Counted from the stretch's first letter, positions 8,604 to 18,035 are shown. The stretch is DNA of 42,606 bases from an uncultured Ignavibacteriales bacterium (GCA_903929035.1 CAIYTF010000018.1:1-42606); one strand, 5' to 3'. A program made the numbers and translations. The notes: generated by a model from the letters alone, not told the origin.

Positions 8604-8838
8604 AATAATTTGGTAGTCTCTAAATTGATGTTTATAACGAGCTAATAATAAAATATAAGCTATTTCTTTATCTTTACCAAGCACTATCGCGGTCTTCGCG
8701 TGAGAAAGATTCAGGTGCTGCTTTTTTTTGTAATTATACCTTTTTTTAGCTCTATTACGTTTTGAGTGGGTGATTATTCTTTCATAAAGAACCTTAATGT
8801 CAAATTTCACAGTGTACAAAATGTAATTCATCTCAATG
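8604..8838 (-). promoter_or_regulatory. Probable long 5' leader of the PAS kinase
   Basis: If transcription starts about 7 bp past the -7 box (near 8832) and translation at 8603, the leader is about 230 nt. I see no known riboswitch in it. The alternative is a nearly leaderless mRNA starting at the upstream ATG (8829-8831). Confidence 0.3.
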
Positions 8839-8869
8839 CAAATATAAACATCGAGTACCTAATGCCAAA
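8839..8869 (-). promoter_or_regulatory. Bacteroidota-type promoter for the PAS kinase
   Basis: Read on the minus strand, TTTG (8869-8866) is followed by exactly 19 bp and then TATATTTG (8846-8839). This matches the Bacteroidota -33 TTTG and -7 TAnnTTTG elements at the expected spacing. It points toward the kinase. Confidence 0.55.
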
Positions 8870-9093
8870 CCGAAAACAAGTTCAATAGTATGCCAATACA
8901 AAGTAAATGGAATGCTCACGGTTATTTAAATTGAAATCTTTCAGAGTTCTCGGAATAACACGGTTGATTAAATCTAACTTGTTATCGGGTTGGTATGATA
9001 AGGACTTTTTGTCGTACATCCCATTTTCACGAAAATTTATATTTAATAATTTGAAAAAAATAGGTTACATTTATTATTATACTTTAAGAGTTT
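8870..9093. other. Repeat-containing intergenic region upstream of pyrC
   Basis: This gap between the kinase promoter and pyrC holds a degenerate copy (8914-8933) of the repeat seen at 46-65, and copy 2 of the kinase-flanking direct repeat (8971-9000). An open frame from 8907 into pyrC has no recognisable product. No TAnnTTTG-type promoter for pyrC could be found here. Confidence 0.45.
8971..9000 (+). repeat. Direct repeat flanking the PAS kinase, copy 2
   Basis: Partner of 4951-4980, in the same orientation; 24 of 27 core bases match. It lies about 370 bp upstream of the preferred kinase start. Confidence 0.45.
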
Positions 9094-10389
9094 ATGAAAA
9101 AGTTATTAAAAAACTGCCTGTTAAATAATCAGCCCGCGAACATACTCATAAATGGCGAGTTTATAGAGAGTATTAATTCTACTGTAACTTCCGCGGACAG
9201 GGTAATGGATATGTCAGGTAAAATTGTAATTCCCGCGATGATTGACTTGCACGCCCATATTCGCGATATGGAACTCGCGTATAAGGAAGATTGGACGACA
9301 GCAGGCAAAGCAGCGTTCTCAGGCGGTGTCTCTACTGTTTTTGATATGCCGAATACGCTTCCGCCAACAACAACACTAAAACATCTTGCAAGAAAACGAG
9401 AAGCGGCTGCAGCATCTATTGTTAATTACGGAATATACGCGGGAGCAACCGAACACAATCTGAAAGACTTGAGAGAGATGCTGGAAACAGGCGGAATCGC
9501 GGGTATTAAAATTTTCCTCGCGGCATCAAGTTCTAATGAAGTGATCACGAATAAAGAACATTTATGGGCAGTGTTCGCGCTTGCCAAGGCTTATGATAAG
9601 CCTGTTTTATCTCATTGTGAATTGCATAATTGCATAATTACCCGTGAACGCCAATTTTCAGCAGAAGAGTATAATCACGCGCGATACCATTCCACTATTC
9701 GCGACAGGAAATGCGCTTATAACGCGCTTAAATTGGTGCTTGAATTAGCCTCGGAAGTCGGTAATTCATTAGTAGTCTTACATATTTCATCAAAAGAAGA
9801 AATGCGATTGGTTAAAGAGTATAAACAGTATGGAGATTTTCCGCTCTACTGTGAAGTTACCCCGCATCATTTATTCCTGACCGAGAACATTATTGAAAAA
9901 GCAGGAAACGCCGGCAAAGTAAATCCGCCGCTGCGGACACAGGAAGATTGTGATGCTTTAATGGAGGCAGTGCTGGAGGGCGGTGCTGATACAATTGGTT
10001 CGGACCACGCTCCGCATAGCAGAGAAGAAAAACTAAAGGAATATAAATCGGCTCCTTCAGGTTTCCCCGGGCTGGAGACTTCGCTTTCTTTGCTGATGAA
10101 TAATCATTTGCGCGGACACCAAATTCCATTGGAAACTATTGTCCGTATGACAAGCACTAATCCTGCTAAAATAATGAAAATAAAAAACCGCGGTGAAATA
10201 CGTGAAGGAAACTATGCCGACATTGCTGTAATTGACCCGAAAGAAGAGTGGACTGTAAATCCTGAGAACTTTAAGACAAAGGCAAAATACTCTCCATATT
10301 CGGGATTTTCTTTACGAGGGAAAGTTGTACAAACATTTATTAATGGGGAAGAATTTAATCCCAAAGGAAAGGAAGTTACTTATGGATAA
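9094..10389 (+). CDS. pyrC: Dihydroorotase
   Basis: This 431-residue enzyme catalyses reversible cyclisation of N-carbamoyl-aspartate to dihydroorotate in pyrimidine synthesis. It belongs to the long (class I, allantoinase-like) dihydroorotases of the amidohydrolase superfamily. Metal ligands are visible: His53 and His55 in DLHAHIRD, the candidate carboxylated Lys139 in IKIFLAAS, His174 in LSHCE, His230 in VLHISS, and Asp304 in GSDHAPH. The CEVTPHHL block spans 253-260. The last 8 bp overlap the start of the UMP synthase gene, so the two are surely co-transcribed and probably translationally coupled. The gene shows the strong CGCG preference of this genome (15 sites). Confidence 0.95.
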   Translation: MKKLLKNCLLNNQPANILINGEFIESINSTVTSADRVMDMSGKIVIPAMIDLHAHIRDMELAYKEDWTTAGKAAFSGGVSTVFDMPNTLPPTTTLKHLARKREAAAASIVNYGIYAGATEHNLKDLREMLETGGIAGIKIFLAASSSNEVITNKEHLWAVFALAKAYDKPVLSHCELHNCIITRERQFSAEEYNHARYHSTIRDRKCAYNALKLVLELASEVGNSLVVLHISSKEEMRLVKEYKQYGDFPLYCEVTPHHLFLTENIIEKAGNAGKVNPPLRTQEDCDALMEAVLEGGADTIGSDHAPHSREEKLKEYKSAPSGFPGLETSLSLLMNNHLRGHQIPLETIVRMTSTNPAKIMKIKNRGEIREGNYADIAVIDPKEEWTVNPENFKTKAKYSPYSGFSLRGKVVQTFINGEEFNPKGKEVTYG

Positions 10390-11761
10390 AACAGATTTTA
10401 TTTTAAGTTTATTTGAAGTTGGAGCGGTCAAATTTGGTGAGTTTACCTTAAAGAGCGGAATATCATCACCATTCTATATAAACCTGCGCCAGATTATCTC
10501 GCACCCCGATTTGCTTAACGGACTATCGAAATTACTTTCTACTTCTATTCCTGATATAGGTACTACATATTCACGGCTCGCGGGTGTCCCATATACGGGA
10601 ATTCCTATTGCTTCGGCACTTTCCATTAGAACGAAAATTCCGCTTATTATTCCCCGTAAAGAAGAAAAGAGTTACGGCTCGAAGGATTCCGTTATTGGCG
10701 AATACGCTGCAGGAGATAATGTTTTATTGGTGGAGGATATTATTACCTCCGGAGAGAGTATTTTGGAAACCCGCTCTGCTTTGGAAAAAGTTGGTTTAAA
10801 AGTCAGCGCGGCGGTTGTTGTTATTGACAGGCGCGCGGTCCGGAATGACTTCCCGAGCTTGCACGGATTACAATTGATTTCTCTTATAACCATTGATGAT
10901 GTGTTAAAAGTGCTTTTTGAAAAATCATTACTTACCCAAGAGCAGGTAATTACAGTCGAAAGATTTTTGCGTGATTCGCAAATACAAAAACCCAAAGATA
11001 CTCCAATTTCGTCCGGCAACTCTTTAACCGATCGTTTAATCGAAAATATCAAAGCAAAGAAATCAAATGTTGTGCTTTCATTAGATGTGACTAAAAGCGG
11101 CGAGTTTATGAAAATATTGGAATCGACCGCGGATCATATATGTATGCTGAAAACCCATATCGACATTCTTGAGGATTTCTCCCGTCAGTTTATCGATGAA
11201 TTGCAAATATTATGCAAAGAGAAGAAAGTTTTGCTGTTTGAAGACAGAAAATTTGCCGATATAGGAAACACTGTTAGGATGCAATACAGGAGCGGAATAT
11301 ATCGGATCGCGGATTGGGCTGATTTCGTGACAGTGCATTTGATAGCCGGCGAGGCGATATTGGACGGTTTATTCGAAGGATTGTCCCAAAGAAGTTCTTT
11401 CCTCCTTGCAAAAATGTCGGCAAAAGATAATTTAATTTCCGAGAATTATACGCGAAAAGTTATCGAGATAGGGAAGAGAAGGTCATCTGTGGTAAGCGGG
11501 TTTATCGGACACGGGCAAACTATCGATGAGATCGCATCTCTGAGAAGAAAATTTCCTGCCGATTTGTTATTATTAATGCCGGGTGTTCAGTTAGGTAATA
11601 AAGGAGATAATTTGGGACAATCATATATAACCCCTGAGATGGCAATTAGCGGCGGTGCTGACGCGATTATAGTTGGGAGAGGAATAACACATAGCCAAAA
11701 TCCCTCTGATGCGGTAAAGCGATATCAGGAAGCCGCCTGGTTAATTAAGAATTTAAGTTAA
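10382..11761 (+). CDS. pyrEF: Fused orotate phosphoribosyltransferase / OMP decarboxylase (UMP synthase)
   Basis: This 459-residue protein performs the last two steps to UMP. The N-terminal OPRTase (about 1-200) has the PRPP-binding motif [13 protein letters not shown] at 114-126. The C-terminal OMP decarboxylase (about 215-459) has Lys257 in MLKTHID, the catalytic [11 protein letters not shown] with Asp288, Lys290 and Asp293, [14 protein letters not shown] from 400, and VGRGIT at 431-436. The E-then-F order and these motifs resemble the eukaryotic UMP synthase more than typical single-domain bacterial PyrF. I chose the ATG at 10382: it follows AAAGGAAG at proper spacing and starts exactly at the OPRTase family N-terminus, whereas an open frame extends back to 10325 inside pyrC. 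Together with pyrC it makes three pathway activities from two genes. Confidence 0.95.
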   Translation: MDKTDFILSLFEVGAVKFGEFTLKSGISSPFYINLRQIISHPDLLNGLSKLLSTSIPDIGTTYSRLAGVPYTGIPIASALSIRTKIPLIIPRKEEKSYGSKDSVIGEYAAGDNVLLVEDIITSGESILETRSALEKVGLKVSAAVVVIDRRAVRNDFPSLHGLQLISLITIDDVLKVLFEKSLLTQEQVITVERFLRDSQIQKPKDTPISSGNSLTDRLIENIKAKKSNVVLSLDVTKSGEFMKILESTADHICMLKTHIDILEDFSRQFIDELQILCKEKKVLLFEDRKFADIGNTVRMQYRSGIYRIADWADFVTVHLIAGEAILDGLFEGLSQRSSFLLAKMSAKDNLISENYTRKVIEIGKRRSSVVSGFIGHGQTIDEIASLRRKFPADLLLLMPGVQLGNKGDNLGQSYITPEMAISGGADAIIVGRGITHSQNPSDAVKRYQEAAWLIKNLS

Positions 11762-11907
11762 CTGTTTAGCTTATCTAAGCTGCTTGTAAATTTAAATAGT
11801 TACAAATTCACTCTTAAATTATCCAATTTTTCAAAAAAAGAATAATTTTTTTTATTACCTTTCACTGTTGAGTATTTTTTTATTACATCGAACCTGTAAC
11901 AACCAAT

Positions 11908-12642
11908 ATGAAATTAAGTTACATTTATTCTTCCCGTGTAGGTCTGAAAAGATCTTCTAATGAAGACTACGTGGAAATTTTCGAGATCGGCGAAGGACTC
12001 CTTGGTGTTGTGTGTGATGGACTTGGAGGAAATAATGCCGGTGAGGAAGCATCTAAGATTGCTGTTAATATTATCTATACATATTTTCTTGATCATCAGG
12101 AGGAAGAGTATCAGGAAAGAATAAATAACGCTATTCTCGCGGCAAACCGAACAATAATAAACGTAGCCTCAAAGGAAATTGATAAACGCGGAATGGCAAC
12201 AACAGCCGAAGTTTTGTTTATTGATAAGAATAAGTCATACTGGGGTCACGTTGGTGATTCCAGAATATATTTTCTTGATGAAGACACTCTTATTCAAGTA
12301 ACCAAAGACCACTCGCTGGTACAGAAATTATTGGATGACGGACATATTACTCCTAAAGAGGCAATGAATCATCCGCAAAAAAATATTATTATGCGTGCGC
12401 TCGGTGACAAGGTTTCTGTTATTGTTGATACAGGTACTCTTGAATTTGATAAGCAAAGAAATTGGAAGTTTTTGATGTGCACGGACGGTGTCAGTAATAT
12501 GTTCCATAGCAGTGAAATAGAAACTCTATTGAAAGAGAATGATTTAGAGAAACTTTCGAAAATGCTCTCTTCAAAAATAGATGAACGCGGTGCGCCGGAT
12601 AACTATTCGTATATCATTATTAGTAATCAATTATCAAACTAA
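11908..12642 (+). CDS. PP2C-family serine/threonine phosphatase
   Basis: This 244-residue soluble protein has the bacterial Stp/PrpC length and all metal-binding motifs: NED with Asp20, CDGLGG with Asp37, GDSRIY with Asp117, TDGVS with Asp193, and GAPDNYSYI with Asp231. It removes phosphate from Ser/Thr residues in a Mn/Mg-dependent reaction. The gene is 20 bp upstream of a transmembrane Ser/Thr kinase; such pairs usually act as antagonists on shared substrates, often in cell-wall control. Upstream (11762-11907) there is a small palindrome (AGCTTA-TC-TAAGCT) near 11767 but no recognisable promoter or strong ribosome-binding site. Confidence 0.93.
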   Translation: MKLSYIYSSRVGLKRSSNEDYVEIFEIGEGLLGVVCDGLGGNNAGEEASKIAVNIIYTYFLDHQEEEYQERINNAILAANRTIINVASKEIDKRGMATTAEVLFIDKNKSYWGHVGDSRIYFLDEDTLIQVTKDHSLVQKLLDDGHITPKEAMNHPQKNIIMRALGDKVSVIVDTGTLEFDKQRNWKFLMCTDGVSNMFHSSEIETLLKENDLEKLSKMLSSKIDERGAPDNYSYIIISNQLSN

Positions 12643-12662
12643 GTACAGAAAAAGTAAAAGAT

Positions 12663-14573
12663 ATGGTTGGATCAGTAATTGAGAACTATAAAATAATATC
12701 TGTCCTTGGCGAGGGCGGAATGGGCGTTGTTTACAAAGCACTCGATATGAAATTAGAGCGATTTGTCGCCCTTAAAATATTGAGCGCGCAGTCCGCCGGT
12801 AATCCCCAATTTATTGAGCGATTCAAACGTGAAGCTCGCAATCAGGCAAAACTTACTCACCCGAATATTGTTCCGGTTTACGGGTTCACGGATGATAATG
12901 GTGTACTCGGAATTGTTATGGAGTTTGTTGAAGGCGAAACACTCGAGAAAATTATCTCCCGTAAAAAGCAAATGGATCCTAAAGAGGCACTGAATATCCT
13001 GAAACAAATTCTTCAGGGTGTAGGGTATGCTCATTCAAAAGGATTTATTCATCGCGATATTAAACCTTCAAATGTTATAATTAGTAAAGAAGGTGTTGTT
13101 AAAATAATGGACTTTGGCATTTCAAAGTCTATGTTTGATAAAGGCATTACAAAAACCGGTACAAAAATAGGGACAATTCTATATATGAGTCCCGAGCAAA
13201 TACGAGCTGATGAGCCGACCCGTCAAAGTGACATTTATTCTATCGGCGTTACTTTTTATGAAATGCTTATCGGTAAAACCCCGTTTGATTTCGGTACTGA
13301 ATATGAAATTATGGAAGCCCATTTAAAGAAAAATCCCGGACGAGTTTCAGGGAATCTTGATTCTATTCCGCCTGAGATTGATAAAATTGTTGCCAAGGCT
13401 TTAGAAAAATCTCCTGTAAAAAGGTATGCCACTTGCGAAGATTTTCTTGAAGATATTGACAATATAATTTCCAGAAAAGCAAAAAACTATGTTCCAAAGT
13501 TTGGCAAAAAGCATATAGATAAAGATATTGATAATGAACCGCGTTCGTTCAAAATTCGTGTTACTCTTTTGACTATATTCACGCTCTGCATTTTTTCTTT
13601 ATTAGCCTGGTACTTCTATACTAAAATAAGAGAGTTTCTGCCTGAACTTAAAAAGTCCGAGAAAGTTGCTGCTGATACAACAGGCGGATATCATTCAAAC
13701 CCGGATTATATGATTAACATAAATTGGACAAAACTTCCAACTAACACTATTCAAAATCTTAACTCGGTTTATTTTGTAGATAACACGAACGGTTTCGTTT
13801 GCGGAGATAGAGGCTCAATTCTCACTACATCCACCGCGGGTGATGAATGGCGGACAATTAATCCGCCTGACTCGATCACGCTGAAGGATATCTACTTTCA
13901 AAACACGCTCAATGGATTTGTAATTGGCGAACAAGGAAAAATTTATCGTACACGAGATGGCGGGAATACTTGGAAGCTTTTGCCATCCGGTGTTACAGAA
14001 TCATTATTTAGAATTACTTTATTATCGAATGGCACCGGATTTATTATTGGCTCGAAGGGTGTACTTTTGCGTTCAAATGATAACGGCAGCACGTGGGCAA
14101 AATCCCCGACAAATACTGACCGGTTATTGAATAGTATTTTCTTCTCGGATAACGAGAAAGGATATATAGTTGGTAAAGATGGTTTGCTATTAAAGAGTGA
14201 AGACGGAGGAACAAGCTGGACACAATCACAGCTCCCGACAGATAACTATTTAAAAGATATTTTCTTCCTGAACACTAAATTAGGTTTTCTATCTGCCGGC
14301 GGCGGTAAAATTTTAAAAACTATAAATGCCGGTGCTGAATGGCGAATTAAAGATACTCCAAGTTCCGGTGGTTTATTTTCGGTTCTTTTTCTTGATGAAA
14401 GCAACGGTTTCGCGATCAGCAATAAAGGCGAAATAATACAATCAACCGATGGCGGCGAAACTTGGGAAATGAAACAATCCAGTAATTCATATTCACTTGA
14501 ACGGCTTACAAAGACAAAAAATAATACAATTTTCGCGTGCGGATATAACGGAATAATCCTGCGCTCTAAATAA
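12663..14573 (+). CDS. Transmembrane Ser/Thr protein kinase with seven-bladed YCF48-type sensor domain
   Basis: This 636-residue protein has a cytoplasmic Hanks-type kinase domain (about 9-270): glycine loop LGEGGMGVVYK at 15-25, Lys38, HRDIKPSNV from 130, DFG at 150-152, and MSPEQ at 175-179. One membrane helix follows at about 299-319, then an outer domain of seven repeats. The repeats (GF-x2-G-x2-G-x-I-x-x-T/S followed by G-x-x-W in most) begin at residues 377, 418, 459, 500, 541, 582 and 623, an exact 41-residue period, matching YCF48/BNR beta-propeller blades. The sensor thus replaces the PASTA repeats of the Firmicutes and Actinobacteria enzymes. It sits between the PP2C phosphatase and murA (7 bp before murA), suggesting a wall-related regulon. 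The ligand is unknown. Confidence 0.93.
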   Translation: MVGSVIENYKIISVLGEGGMGVVYKALDMKLERFVALKILSAQSAGNPQFIERFKREARNQAKLTHPNIVPVYGFTDDNGVLGIVMEFVEGETLEKIISRKKQMDPKEALNILKQILQGVGYAHSKGFIHRDIKPSNVIISKEGVVKIMDFGISKSMFDKGITKTGTKIGTILYMSPEQIRADEPTRQSDIYSIGVTFYEMLIGKTPFDFGTEYEIMEAHLKKNPGRVSGNLDSIPPEIDKIVAKALEKSPVKRYATCEDFLEDIDNIISRKAKNYVPKFGKKHIDKDIDNEPRSFKIRVTLLTIFTLCIFSLLAWYFYTKIREFLPELKKSEKVAADTTGGYHSNPDYMININWTKLPTNTIQNLNSVYFVDNTNGFVCGDRGSILTTSTAGDEWRTINPPDSITLKDIYFQNTLNGFVIGEQGKIYRTRDGGNTWKLLPSGVTESLFRITLLSNGTGFIIGSKGVLLRSNDNGSTWAKSPTNTDRLLNSIFFSDNEKGYIVGKDGLLLKSEDGGTSWTQSQLPTDNYLKDIFFLNTKLGFLSAGGGKILKTINAGAEWRIKDTPSSGGLFSVLFLDESNGFAISNKGEIIQSTDGGETWEMKQSSNSYSLERLTKTKNNTIFACGYNGIILRSK

Positions 14574-14580
14574 TAAACTT

Positions 14581-15846
14581 ATGGATAAATTCGTAATTGA
14601 GGGGCGTGTTCCGCTATTCGGCACATCCCGCGTAAGCGGTGCAAAGAACGCGTCTCTCGCGCTTATTCCTGCCTCGCTTCTTACATCAGGGAAAACAATA
14701 CTTTCAAATACGCCTCGCTTGAACGATGTGTTCACTATGTCGAAACTTATTACCCGGCTTGGCGCAGTGTGCAATTTTGAAGGTCACGATCTTGAGATTG
14801 ATACATCAGGAGTAAATAATCAGGAAGCTCCTTATGAATTAGTAAAAAAAATGCGTGCCTCGATCTATGTGTTAGGTCCGCTGCTTGCAAGATACGGGTA
14901 TGCTAAAGTATCCTTACCCGGCGGCTGTGCCTGGGGACCGCGCCCTGTTGATTTACATATTCGGAGTATGATTAAACTTGGTGCATCTATTGAAATTGAA
15001 AACGGCTATATAATCGGCAGAGCGAAGAAACTCCAGGGAGCTACCATTAGTTTTGATCGGTCAACAGTTGGCGCGACAGGGAACCTGTTAATGGCAGCGG
15101 TGCTTGCCAAAGGTCATACGATAATAAATAACGCGTCAATGGAACCAGAGGTTACCAACCTGATTCAACTTCTTACTGCAATGGGTGCGAAAATATCGGG
15201 AATAGCTTCGCCAATACTTGAAATTGAAGGGGTGGACGAACTGCATCCTGCACGTGTTGAAACTATTCCGGACCGCGTTGAAGCCGCTACGCTTCTGACC
15301 GCGGCGGCAATAACGAATGGGAAAATTACCCTAAATCATTGCAGTCCGATTCACCTTCTTTCCCCTGTTGCAAAACTGCAGGAGGCCGGTGCTTTAGTCA
15401 GTTCCTACGGTTCAACGGTTTCTATAGATGCAGCTAACATTGAATTAAAAAGTGTTGATGTCGCGACTTCCCCATTCCCCGGATTCCCAACTGATATGCA
15501 GGCTCAATGGATAGCCTTGATGAGCATTGCTGCAGGGGTTTCAACTATTACCGATACTATCTATACCGATAGATTTTCACACGTGCCTGAATTAAACAGG
15601 CTTGGTTCATCTATATCCATAAAGGACAACAGCGCGATCGTGAGAGGAGTGCCGAAATTGACCGGTGCAAAAGTTATGTCAACCGACCTTCGCGCAAGTG
15701 CTTCTTTAGTTTTGGGCGGACTTGCTGCTTATGGAACTACAGAAGTTCTTCGTGTCTATCATCTTGACAGGGGCTATGAAAAGCTTGAAGAAAAACTATC
15801 TTTGCTTGGTGCGAATATAACAAGAGTTGCCGGAAGCGAGTATTGA
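14581..15846 (+). CDS. murA: UDP-N-acetylglucosamine 1-carboxyvinyltransferase
   Basis: This 421-residue enzyme adds enolpyruvate from PEP to UDP-GlcNAc, the first committed step of peptidoglycan synthesis in the cytoplasm. The length is normal. Key residues are visible: Lys22-Asn23 in VSGAKNASL, the catalytic and fosfomycin-binding Cys116 in LPGGCAWGPRPVDLH, and the GFPTDMQAQW segment. The retained Cys (not Asp) predicts fosfomycin binding, by family knowledge. It starts with ATG 7 bp after the Ser/Thr kinase and its stop overlaps the next gene's TTG start, so it is within a four-gene run with the phosphatase, the kinase and a membrane metalloprotease-like protein. Confidence 0.96.
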   Translation: MDKFVIEGRVPLFGTSRVSGAKNASLALIPASLLTSGKTILSNTPRLNDVFTMSKLITRLGAVCNFEGHDLEIDTSGVNNQEAPYELVKKMRASIYVLGPLLARYGYAKVSLPGGCAWGPRPVDLHIRSMIKLGASIEIENGYIIGRAKKLQGATISFDRSTVGATGNLLMAAVLAKGHTIINNASMEPEVTNLIQLLTAMGAKISGIASPILEIEGVDELHPARVETIPDRVEAATLLTAAAITNGKITLNHCSPIHLLSPVAKLQEAGALVSSYGSTVSIDAANIELKSVDVATSPFPGFPTDMQAQWIALMSIAAGVSTITDTIYTDRFSHVPELNRLGSSISIKDNSAIVRGVPKLTGAKVMSTDLRASASLVLGGLAAYGTTEVLRVYHLDRGYEKLEEKLSLLGANITRVAGSEY

Positions 15847-18035
15847 AACCATCCCAAATATTTTCAGATCGCGTAACTCTCGGCTTTGATTTGAAAAAAT
15901 TAATACTGCCATCCATTACTGCCGCTTTTTCATTCTTCTTACTTTCAGTGCCGGTTTTCCGTGATTTCAGCTACGAATCCGCGTTTCTTCATTCAATCTA
16001 TTTTTACATAATATCATCCGTTTTCGTGCTAAAGCACAAATCTCCGGTAAATAAATCTTTGTTTTTCAATCGGGATGTCTTTGTTCAGTTCGGTCTATTG
16101 ATTGCAATACCAATTATCGCGGGTTTATTTGCAACTCTGCCTGAAGGGGGATTATTATGTTTTCTTTCCGGTTTAAGATTTTACCTGTATGTTGCTGTGC
16201 CCGCGATCATAACAGGAATCGGCGTTACCTATTATTCAATTTCAGTTCTGCCGAATCATTCTTTTGCGGGTTGGATTAGTTTTACAGTAGTATTACTTTT
16301 TATGATTGCTGTTGAAATAATTACTTTTCCACAAGTCTATTCGATGAACCCCATCATCGGTTTATATCCGGGTGTTATTTATGATGAACTGATCCGGTTT
16401 GGCGCACGGGAATATATCTATCGGGTATTAGTGATTATATATTTCATACTTCCTATATTTTTTTTTAATCCAATGATAAAGAAATTTATAAGCACGCAAT
16501 ATTTACAAATACTCTTTGCTGTTATTGGTTTTACATTTTTCTTATCTGCACCTGTAATAGGGTTCTCTACTTCCGAAAAACAGTTAGAAAGAATACTCTC
16601 AAAACAAATTGTCACCGAACATTTTATCATTAATATTCCCGATGAACTATTTAATGATTCAGAAATTAATTACTTTCAAAAACTTCACGAGCTAAGCTAC
16701 AAGGAATGCAAAGATTTCTTTAAAACCGAACCGGATACAAAGATTCATTCTTTTATTTTTAAAAATGAGAGTCAAAAACAAAAGTTGACTGGAGCCGGTG
16801 CTGCCGATTTATCTAAGCCGTGGCTTGGTCAAATATATATTTCTGCTGATAATTATGAAGTTGCCTTGAAACACGAGATTGCACATATTTTTACTGCCGG
16901 CTTTGGAAGCACTTTGCTAAAATTACCGCGCGGCTTTAATACATCATTATTGGAAGGAGCTGCAACCGCGGCTGACGGCTTCATAGCCGGAAATGACATT
17001 GACTATTTTTCTTTTCTAATACTTGAAAAAGCAAATGCTGATTACATTGCACGCTTATTCGCCGGTTTTAACTTCTTTTCTGCCAATACCCAAAAAGCAT
17101 ACTCGCTAAGTGGTTCTTTCGTTAAATATATGATTAGCCGCTACGGAATTGAAAAATTCAAGACTTGGTATCAATACGGATATGAGGCTGCAGGCTATTC
17201 CAAATCATTGAATCAGAATTGCGAAGATTATATTTTAAAAATAAAGTCCGCCGGTTTTCAATCAGGCAAAGCGGTTTCGCGATATTATTTTGGAACAATG
17301 CCATTTATCTTTAAGAAATTTCCAAGATATATTGCAGAGCAAAAAGCAGTAATAGATGAATTGATTAATAAATCACAATTTTTAGATGCCGAACGCTCAC
17401 TTGCTAAAATCAAAAACATTTCAAATGAACCGGCACTTCTTTTTCGTGAATTTTATCTATTAGATACTCTCCAACGTTACGTAGAGTTAAAGGAAAAATT
17501 GCAAAGTTTTACTGCATTAAATCAAGATTCCCCTTATTTATTTTCCGGGATTCTCAAACTTGGGGATTATTATGCAGCACATAATCAAATTGACAGTGCT
17601 GTTTTTACATACCGAAAACTGATAGACTATTCGCCCAATTTCGAATATCAGAACAGTGCAAAACTTAGAATCGAAATGGCTGCCTGCAATGTCTTGAAGG
17701 ACTACCTCACCGGCGGAAAAGAAATTATGATAAAAATTTTGAAACAATTAGCTGTCGAAAAGCATAGTACTCCGGCATTGCACCAATTAGTAAATTTAGG
17801 CAGCAGGGGAAGTTTCCCGTATTCAAGTATAAAAGAATTGTTTATACAATTTTCGGATACTGCAGTGATTTCACCTGAAACCGTCATAAATTTTTGTTCA
17901 ATTGCACTCCGCGATGGGGATGCATATTTTGCAGAGAAAGTGATAAGCAATACCGGAATATTTTTCCCAATCGAGTTAAGGACAAAGAAAACTATGCTGA
18001 AGAATCAAATAAAATATTTTTTGGAGAGTGTTTGA
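15843..18035 (+). CDS. Polytopic membrane protein with HExxH peptidase-like domain and C-terminal repeat region
   Basis: I do not recognise this 730-residue protein as a named gene. Residues 1-240 hold about seven hydrophobic helices (near 17-39, 51-66, 80-98, 107-133, 143-163, 193-213 and 218-240). Residues 255-480 form a soluble domain with the zinc-binding motif HEIAH at 344-348 and a downstream glutamate (Glu371 in LLEGAATAADG), the spacing of gluzincin peptidases such as the MA-like families. Residues 500-730 are helical and TPR-like. The start is TTG overlapping the murA stop as TTGA, so it is translated with murA. A surface or periplasmic metalloprotease tied to the envelope is a reasonable inference; substrates are unknown. 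It converges on the Wzi-like gene, 54 bp away. Confidence 0.8.
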   Translation: MKPSQIFSDRVTLGFDLKKLILPSITAAFSFFLLSVPVFRDFSYESAFLHSIYFYIISSVFVLKHKSPVNKSLFFNRDVFVQFGLLIAIPIIAGLFATLPEGGLLCFLSGLRFYLYVAVPAIITGIGVTYYSISVLPNHSFAGWISFTVVLLFMIAVEIITFPQVYSMNPIIGLYPGVIYDELIRFGAREYIYRVLVIIYFILPIFFFNPMIKKFISTQYLQILFAVIGFTFFLSAPVIGFSTSEKQLERILSKQIVTEHFIINIPDELFNDSEINYFQKLHELSYKECKDFFKTEPDTKIHSFIFKNESQKQKLTGAGAADLSKPWLGQIYISADNYEVALKHEIAHIFTAGFGSTLLKLPRGFNTSLLEGAATAADGFIAGNDIDYFSFLILEKANADYIARLFAGFNFFSANTQKAYSLSGSFVKYMISRYGIEKFKTWYQYGYEAAGYSKSLNQNCEDYILKIKSAGFQSGKAVSRYYFGTMPFIFKKFPRYIAEQKAVIDELINKSQFLDAERSLAKIKNISNEPALLFREFYLLDTLQRYVELKEKLQSFTALNQDSPYLFSGILKLGDYYAAHNQIDSAVFTYRKLIDYSPNFEYQNSAKLRIEMAACNVLKDYLTGGKEIMIKILKQLAVEKHSTPALHQLVNLGSRGSFPYSSIKELFIQFSDTAVISPETVINFCSIALRDGDAYFAEKVISNTGIFFPIELRTKKTMLKNQIKYFLESV

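Noticed and set aside
8604-8831. 76-residue N-terminal extension of the PAS kinase
   Set aside because: Lysine-rich, unlike the family, and its ATG would sit one base from the predicted transcription start; the start at 8603 is preferred, but the longer form is not excluded.
8907-9128. Open frame of 73 codons running into pyrC
   Set aside because: It overlaps the true pyrC start in another frame, covers repeat sequence, and its product resembles nothing known.
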